Assembly: GCA_946480555.1 (NCBI GenBank)
Contig: CAMLLE010000299.1
Span: forward strand, 1-5,076
Length of the DNA stretch: 5,076 nucleotides
Reading direction: 5' to 3'
Source of the DNA: an uncultured Verrucomicrobia subdivision 3 bacterium
GTDB lineage: Bacteria; Verrucomicrobiota; Verrucomicrobiae; Limisphaerales; CAMLLE01
Each line of letters begins with the position of its first letter. Within the stretch, counting starts at the first letter, position 1. The notes under the pieces are model-generated. The model was not told the DNA's origin. It saw only the letters and a list, made by a program, of their open reading frames with translations, and made no database searches. Made by a program: the position numbers and the translations under genes. Below, one piece after another: positions 1 through 5,076 of this stretch.

Positions 1-21
1 AGACGTGTGCTCTTCCGATCT
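1..21. other. Illumina TruSeq sequencing adapter remnant (not genomic)
   Basis: The first 21 bases are identical to the 3' end of the Illumina TruSeq read-2 adapter. Read on the minus strand they start with the well-known AGATCGGAAGAGC core followed by the index-side extension. The match runs to the contig edge and stops at base 21, where normal coding sequence of the glycosylase begins. This is an untrimmed read-through that ended up at the end of an assembled contig. The open frame of the neighbouring gene continues through it by chance, so any residues predicted from these bases are artificial. Confidence 0.95.
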
Positions 22-380
22 CCTTGCGTGCGGCCTTCGAGATTCGCGATCGGTTCCAGCGCGCGCAACAACACGGCGGAAGCGTGCCCTTCCGGTTCGG
101 TCACCACGTTCATGCAGTGATACATGCCGTAGATGAAATAAACGTAAGCGTGTCCCGGCGGGCCAAACATGGTCTTGGTGCGCGGTGTCAGGCCTTTTGA
201 AGAATGCGCTGCGAGGTCGTGTTCGCCCAGATAAGCCTCCACTTCAACGATTCGTCCGATCCGCTCTGTGCCGTTGACGACGTGCACCAGCCATTTGCCC
301 AGCAGCTCGCGGGCAACCTGGATCGTTTCGCGATTGTAAAACTCGCGTTGCAGCCGACGTTGGATCAACGCTTCAATCAC
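22..380 (-). CDS. mpg: 3-methyladenine DNA glycosylase, AAG/MPG family (3'-truncated)
   Basis: Base-excision repair enzyme that removes alkylated purines such as 3-methyladenine, hypoxanthine and ethenoadenine by cleaving the N-glycosidic bond in DNA; cytoplasmic and monofunctional. I translated this stretch by hand because no stop bounds it on the left. It gives 119 genuine residues of a family usually near 190-220. Family signatures are clear: '[17 protein letters not shown]' near residues 12-28, 'VEVEAYLG' at 45-52, 'AAHS' at 57-60, '[19 protein letters not shown]' at 71-89 and 'LLRALEP' at 104-110. By alignment with human AAG, E48 is the catalytic water-activating Glu (E125), Y50, H59 and Y81 line the base pocket (Y127, H136, Y159), Y84 is the intercalating Tyr (Y162) and N91 matches N169. 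The start is GTG at 380-378, because an in-frame TAG lies two codons upstream; TTG at 368 is the only near alternative. It sits 3 nt after the sulfatase stop, suggesting co-transcription and translational coupling. The missing C-terminus is lost to the adapter, not to mutation. Confidence 0.94.
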
Positions 381-383
381 GCG

Positions 384-2399
384 CTATTGCGGAGCGTCCT
401 GCGCCAGGGCAGGGGCCCGCGTTTGGGCGGGCAAGGGCATGCCGTCGATCCGATACTGGCGATTCATATAGAGTTCGTCGGCCACCTGGTAGAGCGCCAC
501 GCCATCCTTTTCGAGTTCTTGAAATTCCGGCGTCTTGCCGTCCACCGGCTTCAATTCCACCAGCTTCGGATCGCCTTCGTAATAGCGGGCCGACTTTTGC
601 AGGCTGAGGATGGCCATGCGCGCATCCGCGTAGATGGCGATGCTGCGATTGTGATTCAGCAACGCGCGCCCGTCTTCCGGCGGTTGATTCAACAAATCGC
701 GACCGAAAAACATGGTTTCATAGGGCCGTCCGATCAGGCCGAGAATTGTCGGCGCCACGTCGAGCGAATTGCCGAGCGTGTGAATGCGTTGCGGTTCTTT
801 CACCACGGACGGACCGAAGATCGCGAATGGGATTTCGTATGAAAAGATCGGCACTTCCTCCGCTCCGTAAACGCGCGCTCCATGGTCCGCAACCATGACG
901 ACGATGGTGTTCGTCCAGAACGCTTCCTTCTTTGCCTTCTCAAAGAACTGGCCGAGGCACCAATCGGTGTATTTGACCACCTTCTGCCGTGTGCGTTTGG
1001 GTTTGTCGGGATCATCCGGAATCCGCCCGCGCGGATAGGTGTAAGGCTTGTGATTCGACACCGTCAGCACTGTGCCTAGGAACGGCTGGCCCGCTTCATG
1101 CAATTTTCGAAATTCCTCGATCGAGCGGTTGTAAAGATCTTCATCGGAAACGCCCCAGATCGTCGTGAACACTGGATCCTTGAAATCCTTCTGCTCGATG
1201 AACCGGTCCCAGCCGTTGTTCACCGCATAGGCGCGCATGCCGTCAAAGATTCCGCGGCCGCCATAAAGGAACATCGTATTGTAGCCGTCGCGCTTGAGCA
1301 CGCGCGCGATCGATTCCACGTTCTCGGATCGATCCCGCTTCACAATCGAATCTCCGGGCAGCGGCGGGAACGACGAGAACACACCTTCAAACCCGCGCAC
1401 CGTGCGATTGCCGCACGCGTAGATGTTCGAAAACAGGAGTGATTCCTCGGTCATCAACTTGTCCATGTGTGGCGTCAGCGTGTTCGAACGGCCGAGGCAG
1501 CCGAAAAATTCTGACCCCAGCGCCTCTTCGAGCAGGATGATCACGTTCAATTTCGGTTTGTCGGGGTCGCCCGCAATTTTCCGGCGGATGCTGTCTTCGC
1601 CACCGACGAATTCCGCATTGTCCGCCGCGAGCAGTTTGCGCGTGCGCGCGTAAGCCTCTTCGCGCGGCAGCGTTCGATAATGCGCGGAGTAATCCAGGTT
1701 GCGGGTCCAGGCGGCATTGATGAACGAAAGTGAACCGTTGTTCGCCACTTCATTGAGCGTGCGATCCTGGCTGAACTGCGTGCCGCGAAGTTCGATGGTG
1801 AACAGCAGAATCGCGAAAACGCCCGTCGCGCCGGCGAGCCGCAGGAAACGAGAGCGTGATGGAATCGAATCCTGCCACATCGGCTTGAACCAGATCAGCG
1901 CCCCGACTGTCCACGCGATTCCCAGGCCGAAGCAAACCGCAATGATCGTGTAGAGCGGATAGGAATCGCGGATGTTCCCGACGACTTCATCGGGGTAGAT
2001 CAGGTAATCGACGGCAACGGTATTGAAGCGGGAATGGAATTCCTCGAAGAAAAAATACTCCGTGAACAGAATGAATATCTGCACCGACCAGAACAGGAAC
2101 AGCCCGATGCTGAGCAGGGTCCGGTGCCATCGCTTCGGAAATGCGCGCTCCTTCACGACCCAGAACCAGAAGAGCAGGGGAAGTGTGGTGAGCAGCGCCA
2201 TCACGATGTCCTGATGGAGGCCGATGAAGAAGGCTTTCGTGATGCTGCCCAGAGGCAGTGCACTGGCGCGCCCGAATTCCGCGTAGAGAATTCCGCGCAG
2301 CACCGTCAGCGCAAAAACCAGCGTCAGAAAGAAAAAGGTGGCCAGCCCGTAACGGGAATGCCGCCACACGCGCTTGGTGGGATCGATTTCCGCAGTCAT
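384..2399 (-). CDS. Membrane-anchored LtaS/MdoB-type sulfatase-fold phosphoglycerol transferase
   Basis: Complete 671-residue protein of the LTA synthase / phosphoglycerol transferase group (COG1368 type, sulfatase fold). Family members move glycerol phosphate, or a similar head group, from a phospholipid to an envelope polymer outside the cytoplasmic membrane. Five hydrophobic segments (about 18-40, 63-82, 92-114, 149-171, 187-203) match the five-helix anchor of LtaS. The catalytic domain spans roughly 283-570. Visible active-site residues are E291 in 'NVIILLEEALG' (metal), T333 in 'GNRTVRGFEG' (expected Thr nucleophile), W415 in 'TIWGVSDEDLY', H450 in 'TVSNHKPYTYP' and D505-H506 in 'VVMVADHGAR' (metal). 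A Thr at the nucleophile position argues against a true sulfatase, which would need a Cys or Ser matured to formylglycine. A C-terminal extension of about 100 residues follows, ending in an Ala/Pro/Gln-rich tail. ATG at 2399 is the first start after an in-frame TGA at 2426-2424; no good Shine-Dalgarno is visible. It is first in a likely operon with the glycosylase. The acceptor polymer cannot be read from sequence, and in a Gram-negative it is unlikely to be lipoteichoic acid. Confidence 0.92.
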   Translation of the reverse strand: MTAEIDPTKRVWRHSRYGLATFFFLTLVFALTVLRGILYAEFGRASALPLGSITKAFFIGLHQDIVMALLTTLPLLFWFWVVKERAFPKRWHRTLLSIGLFLFWSVQIFILFTEYFFFEEFHSRFNTVAVDYLIYPDEVVGNIRDSYPLYTIIAVCFGLGIAWTVGALIWFKPMWQDSIPSRSRFLRLAGATGVFAILLFTIELRGTQFSQDRTLNEVANNGSLSFINAAWTRNLDYSAHYRTLPREEAYARTRKLLAADNAEFVGGEDSIRRKIAGDPDKPKLNVIILLEEALGSEFFGCLGRSNTLTPHMDKLMTEESLLFSNIYACGNRTVRGFEGVFSSFPPLPGDSIVKRDRSENVESIARVLKRDGYNTMFLYGGRGIFDGMRAYAVNNGWDRFIEQKDFKDPVFTTIWGVSDEDLYNRSIEEFRKLHEAGQPFLGTVLTVSNHKPYTYPRGRIPDDPDKPKRTRQKVVKYTDWCLGQFFEKAKKEAFWTNTIVVMVADHGARVYGAEEVPIFSYEIPFAIFGPSVVKEPQRIHTLGNSLDVAPTILGLIGRPYETMFFGRDLLNQPPEDGRALLNHNRSIAIYADARMAILSLQKSARYYEGDPKLVELKPVDGKTPEFQELEKDGVALYQVADELYMNRQYRIDGMPLPAQTRAPALAQDAPQ

Positions 2400-2452
2400 A
2401 TGTTTCGAGCCCGCCGCTCGCTGTCATGTCGTTTCAAGATTGGCACCCGCTA

Positions 2453-2481
2453 ATGACACTGAGTTCGTGAAGTTTGTTCAA
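2453..2481 (-). promoter_or_regulatory. Possible sigma-70-type promoter for the sulfatase-glycosylase operon
   Basis: On the minus strand, TTGAAC (2481-2476) and TGTCAT (2458-2453) are separated by exactly 17 nt. Each matches the E. coli consensus at four of six positions. Transcription would start near 2446, giving a leader of about 46 nt before the ATG at 2399. An imperfect dyad (GAGT 2461-2464 with ACTC 2481-2484, TGAA 2468-2471 with TTCA 2477-2480) overlaps the -35 box and could be an operator. Promoter consensus in this phylum is not well established, so this is only a candidate. Confidence 0.25.
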
Positions 2482-2596
2482 CTCGAAAAAGGGATTTTGC
2501 TCGCGATTGCCAGACACAGCGGGCAGCGCCTTCGTGCGTGTCGCCGGGGGGATCGGGAAGCGCAATGGAATGGCTGGAAGCAGTTTCAGAATTCGC

Positions 2597-2666
2597 TGTA
2601 GCGGCGGTCAGCGACCGCCGACACTCAAGAATCCGCGAAAAGCGGCGCTCAGAGCGCGCCGCTACA
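2597..2666. repeat. 70-bp palindromic REP/MITE-like element with two internal hairpins
   Basis: The element is bounded by a perfect 10-bp terminal inverted repeat, TGTAGCGGCG (2597-2606) and CGCCGCTACA (2657-2666). Inside are two strong hairpins. The first is an 8-bp stem CGGCGGTC/GACCGCCG (2602-2609 with 2613-2620) with an AGC loop. The second is an 8-bp stem AGCGGCGC/GCGCCGCT (2641-2648 with 2656-2663) with a 7-nt loop; a shorter 6-bp palindrome with a one-base loop (2645-2657) competes with it. About 20 nt of A-rich sequence separates the hairpins. This pattern fits a repetitive extragenic palindrome or a very short non-autonomous transposable element. I recall similar GTAGCGGCGGTC...CGCCGCTAC units scattered between genes in Verrucomicrobia, but copy number cannot be judged from this single copy. 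No obvious target-site duplication was seen. Confidence 0.65.
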
Positions 2667-2836
2667 TCTCAATGGAATCTCGAAACCGCCTCCAAGCGAG
2701 ACCCGTTATCCCCATTTCAATTTCACTTCCAGGGTTCGGTGCTCGCGGCGATCGCTGAACATGAAATCGCCTCTGATCGCATGAGGCTTTTCAAATCAAG
2801 GTGGCGAACTGCGGTGAACTCCGGATACTGTCGGGC

Positions 2837-3229
2837 GTGCCGATTTTTTATGAATGCCAACGTTGCACGGCTTGCTGTCGCTGGCCGGGGCAGGTGCGAG
2901 TCTCGGACGACGAGATCGCGCGGATGGCCGCGTTCAAAGGATTGTCCGAATTTGAGTTCGTCCAGCAATTCCTCGAGTTGCGCCAGGATCGGCGCGGGCT
3001 TTCGCTCCGGAACAAGCCCAATGGCGAATGCATTTTCCTCGAAGGCGGGGATTGCGCGGTTCAGTCCGTGAAGCCGCAGCAATGCCGGGATTTTCCAAAC
3101 CTTTGGAACTTCCCTGGCTTCGAAAACATCTTCCACGCGATTCCCCGGCAGGTCAGCGACGAAGCATATCGACAGCTGATTGTCCGGGCGACCGGACGCG
3201 AGACGAATCCCATGCAAGCCTCTGGCTGA
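2837..3229 (+). CDS. YkgJ-type cysteine-cluster (CxxCxxCC) protein
   Basis: Small 130-residue cytoplasmic protein of the YkgJ / zinc- or iron-chelating CxxCxxCC family; the biochemical role of the family is not firmly established. Numbering from GTG at 2837, the cluster is C7-x2-C10-x2-C13-C14 ('CQRCTACCRWPG'), followed by C65 and C73 in 'GECIFLEGGDC' and C83 in 'VKPQQCRDFP'. These seven cysteines are the classical set for binding a metal ion or Fe-S cluster. There is no signal peptide or membrane segment. A GTG 12 codons upstream (2801) keeps the frame open and would give 142 residues. I prefer 2837 because homologues as I recall them begin just before 'YECQRC' and the extra residues look unconserved, but neither start has a clear ribosome binding site. 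The gene is alone on the plus strand and its TGA ends 3 nt before the end of the convergent rhamnosidase gene, so the two transcripts must overlap in their 3' regions. Confidence 0.86.
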   Translation: MPIFYECQRCTACCRWPGQVRVSDDEIARMAAFKGLSEFEFVQQFLELRQDRRGLSLRNKPNGECIFLEGGDCAVQSVKPQQCRDFPNLWNFPGFENIFHAIPRQVSDEAYRQLIVRATGRETNPMQASG

Positions 3230-3232
3230 GCA

Positions 3233-5076
3233 TCACGGAGCTGCCAGCCGGAAGAAGACGCCCGGCTCGGTCATCGAAATGGGCGTAATGAAATGGTTTG
3301 CGAGATCGGCCCCGGGGATGGTGATCCAATTGGTCGGATTCAGGGAATTGGTCTGGACTTGCAGCCGCCAGCCAAAGTTCGCGGCCGGCCACTCCACTGC
3401 GATTTTTCCATCGTCGAACTCCACCGCAAGCTGCGGCGGCATGGCGCATGGCTTGGGCGTCACGCGGACGTTATCCAGGAACACCGTGTTGTCGCCTCCG
3501 CGGAGATTCGTTCCGACGAAGGCCAGCGTGTGGTCCGGGGCCGACGCGATGAACTCGGCTGTGTGATCTTCATAATCCGTCCCTGTCGCAGGCGGGCTGT
3601 AGCTGGCGACGGTCACGCCGTCCAACTTTAAATCCCAGGTCTGCCCCGGCCCTTGGAACTGTCCTGCACGTTGCGTTGCCGAGAAGGTGACGGCGTAACG
3701 CGCGCCTGGCACAAATCCGGAAACCACTTGCGAGATTGTGGAAATGCTCTGGAGGAATGCCACCTGCGCTCCCTCCGGCGCGTTGGGATTGCTGCTGTTG
3801 AACAACGTGCCGTTTGGAGTGATGCCAGATCCGTTGTTGCCGGATTGCGGCGTGAAGGTCCAGGAAGCGTCCGGCGGATTGTATTGATAACCGCCGATTG
3901 CCGGCGTCTCGAAACCGAAATTTTCAACGAAGCGCGGCGTGGCGCTCGCTTCAGACGAGTGCAAACTCTCCGGCGCCGCCAGCGCGGATACGACGTAGTA
4001 ATAGGCGATGCCGTTCGTGACGGCGTAATCGGTGTAATTCGTGTCCGTCACTCCGCTGGCGATCAATGCATGCGGCCCGCCTGAATTTAATGAGCGCCGG
4101 ACGTTGTACCCGGTGGCTCCAGGCACGCTGTTCCACGTCAGGTTCACCGTCCGGTTCAGCCCTGTCGCTGAGAGGCCGCCAGGCGCGGGCGAAATCTTCC
4201 AGGTGAACTGGTATTCGCCCGAAGCGATTTCCCAGATCAACGACGTCTGGCCCGCGGCAAGTTCGTTCGTTGCAAACGTCACGCCCGACGCGCCTGCGAT
4301 TGGAACTCCGTTTGAGAAGACGACGGTGCCGCTCTCGAGAATGACGAGGCCATTGAGATTCGTGGTCAACGTCGGCAACGCCACGCGTGCAGAAGCGCCC
4401 GGCGGGATCTGCACTGTCATCCGGGCAGTGTTGTTGGTGAGCGACCAATTGCAGCTGAGCACGCCGAGCGGAGTGCGGATCGTAGATCGGGCCGAAGTCA
4501 ATCCACCGCGGCCGATCAATGGCGCGATCTGAATCTTCCGGTATCCCGGCTCAAGCGCTTTCAATCCGCCGATGTATTCAAACATCCAGTCGCCCACCGC
4601 GCCGTATGCGTAATGATTGAACGAGTTCATGTCCACCGGGCCAAATTCGCCGTTGGCTTGAATCGAGTTCCAGCGTTCCCACATCGTCGTGGCGCCGATT
4701 GTGATCGGGAATCCCCACGAAGGAAAATCCTCGTTCAGCAGCAGTCGCATCGCGAGATCGGGCCGGCCAATTTTCGAAAGCGCCGGCAGCAACCACGGCG
4801 TGCCGAGGAATCCGGTTCGCAGGTGGTAATTGTCGGCCGCAAGCTTCGCGATGAATTTGCCCGCAGTCTGCGAGCGTTGCGCCGGATCGACGATCATGTC
4901 CATCCCCAGCGCCAGCGCGTAGGCGGTTTGCGTGCCGGTGTAGATGGAGCCGTCGGCGTTGCGGTAAGCGGATACGAAGGCCGCGCGAATGTTGGGGACG
5001 AGGGCGGCCCATTGTGCCGCGAGCGCCGGTTCCCCCATCGCAGCCGCCATCTCCGCCATCATCCGCGTGTTCTCGG
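3233..5076 (-). CDS. Modular secreted GH78 alpha-L-rhamnosidase, C-terminal part (5'-truncated)
   Basis: C-terminal 613 or so codons of a large glycoside hydrolase that would release L-rhamnose from plant or algal polysaccharides or glycosides. The frame stays open to the window edge, so the N-terminus, signal peptide and catalytic acid lie outside. Residues are counted from the Met at 5062. The end of the (alpha/alpha)6 barrel spans about 1-165 with GH78 hallmarks 'TQTAYALALG' (44-53), 'TGFLGTPWLLP' (83-93), 'PSWGFPI' (114-120), 'GATTMWERWNS' (123-133) and 'MNSFNHYAYGAVGDWMF' (145-161). E129 in the WER motif is the likely general base. A rhamnosidase C-terminal beta-sandwich follows (about 166-280). 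Next come a fibronectin type III domain (about 294-376, 'VNLTWNSVPGATGYNV' to 'YYYVVSA'), a jelly-roll-like module beginning 'ENFGFETP' and ending 'FLDNVRVTP' (about 380-535), and a final 65-residue module with 'LQVQTNSLNPTNW' and 'FFRLAAP'. The tail suggests export and carbohydrate or surface attachment. Stop TGA at 3235-3233 lies 3 nt from the convergent gene. Confidence 0.93.
   Translation of the reverse strand, partial: ENTRMMAEMAAAMGEPALAAQWAALVPNIRAAFVSAYRNADGSIYTGTQTAYALALGMDMIVDPAQRSQTAGKFIAKLAADNYHLRTGFLGTPWLLPALSKIGRPDLAMRLLLNEDFPSWGFPITIGATTMWERWNSIQANGEFGPVDMNSFNHYAYGAVGDWMFEYIGGLKALEPGYRKIQIAPLIGRGGLTSARSTIRTPLGVLSCNWSLTNNTARMTVQIPPGASARVALPTLTTNLNGLVILESGTVVFSNGVPIAGASGVTFATNELAAGQTSLIWEIASGEYQFTWKISPAPGGLSATGLNRTVNLTWNSVPGATGYNVRRSLNSGGPHALIASGVTDTNYTDYAVTNGIAYYYVVSALAAPESLHSSEASATPRFVENFGFETPAIGGYQYNPPDASWTFTPQSGNNGSGITPNGTLFNSSNPNAPEGAQVAFLQSISTISQVVSGFVPGARYAVTFSATQRAGQFQGPGQTWDLKLDGVTVASYSPPATGTDYEDHTAEFIASAPDHTLAFVGTNLRGGDNTVFLDNVRVTPKPCAMPPQLAVEFDDGKIAVEWPAANFGWRLQVQTNSLNPTNWITIPGADLANHFITPISMTEPGVFFRLAAP

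Larger units (their letters stand above)
2400..2836. other. Noncoding gap between divergent genes
   Basis: About 440 bases (400 if the upstream start of the next gene is used) separate the divergently oriented sulfatase and cysteine-cluster genes. Short open frames cross it in several phases, but none has a recognisable family or a convincing start, and those in the middle read through the palindromic repeat. It must hold the promoters of both genes; only one weak candidate, for the minus-strand operon, could be picked out. Bases 2667-2836 contain two short inverted repeats (2747-2752 with 2766-2771; 2769-2773 with 2783-2787, the second followed by TTTT) that may be chance. No tRNA, known riboswitch or attachment site was recognised. 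Confidence 0.6.

Noticed and set aside
204..842. 212-codon plus-strand open frame at the left end
   Set aside because: It lies antisense to the glycosylase and sulfatase genes, both confirmed by family motifs, and its translation has no recognisable domain.
2474..2758. 94-codon open frame on the plus strand across the intergenic repeat
   Set aside because: Its middle part is simply the translation of the palindromic repeat, rich in Arg and Ala. There is no family resemblance and no ribosome binding site. Repeats of this kind often yield false hypothetical proteins.
2769..2791. GCCTC/GAGGC hairpin followed by TTTT, as a possible terminator or attenuator
   Set aside because: The stem is only 5 bp with a 9-nt loop and the T-run is short. 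It lies upstream of the plus-strand gene with no preceding plus-strand gene to terminate, so chance is the simplest explanation.
2538..3071. 177-codon plus-strand open frame overlapping the cysteine-cluster gene
   Set aside because: It runs through the repeat and then in a different frame over the well-supported YkgJ-type gene. The composition looks like a frame shadow of GC-rich DNA.
3246..3267. AGCCGG/CCGGCT inverted repeat near the end of the rhamnosidase gene
   Set aside because: It lies inside the coding sequence, has a 10-nt loop and no T-tract on either strand, and overlaps the conserved C-terminal module, so it is not supported as a terminator.
3951..4532. Pair of overlapping open frames (about 165 codons each strand) within the rhamnosidase
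   Set aside because: Both are out-of-frame readings of the Fn3 and beta-sandwich part of the GH78 gene, whose own frame shows continuous domain signatures.

Overview
The window most likely comes from a Verrucomicrobiota-type bacterium in a metagenomic or draft assembly. This is inferred from three things: the extracellular glycosidase ends in a module that I associate with secreted proteins of that phylum (tandem Gln-Thr-Asn / Trp / 'FFRLAAP' ending), the noncoding gap holds a GC-rich palindromic repeat of a kind I recall from such genomes, and the four protein families fit a free-living saccharolytic Gram-negative. The coding sequence is moderately GC-rich and Shine-Dalgarno signals are weak throughout. 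The first 21 bases are not genomic: they match the Illumina TruSeq adapter, so the left edge is a library artefact at a contig end.

Layout, left to right. Bases 22-380 (minus) hold the first 119 codons of a 3-methyladenine DNA glycosylase of the AAG/MPG family, cut off by the adapter. Bases 384-2399 (minus) encode a complete 671-residue membrane-anchored LtaS/MdoB-type sulfatase-fold transferase. Its stop lies 3 nt before the GTG start of the glycosylase, so the two are probably one operon. Bases 2400-2836 are a noncoding divergent gap with a possible weak promoter for the operon and a 70-bp palindromic repeat with two strong hairpins. Bases 2837-3229 (plus; possible upstream start at 2801) encode a small YkgJ-type cysteine-cluster protein. 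Bases 3233-5076 (minus) are the C-terminal part of a large modular GH78 alpha-L-rhamnosidase, whose 5' end lies beyond the right edge. It converges on the cysteine-cluster gene with only 3 nt between the stops.

Functionally this is a mixed neighbourhood: DNA alkylation repair coupled to an envelope phosphoglycerol-type transferase, a putative metal-binding protein, and plant- or algal-polysaccharide degradation. Nothing seen points to a single shared pathway, a defence system, a phage or a mobile gene cluster. No rRNA, tRNA or CRISPR array was seen. The most unusual items are the palindromic repeat, the in-frame stop-to-start junction of the operon, and the modular tail of the rhamnosidase.
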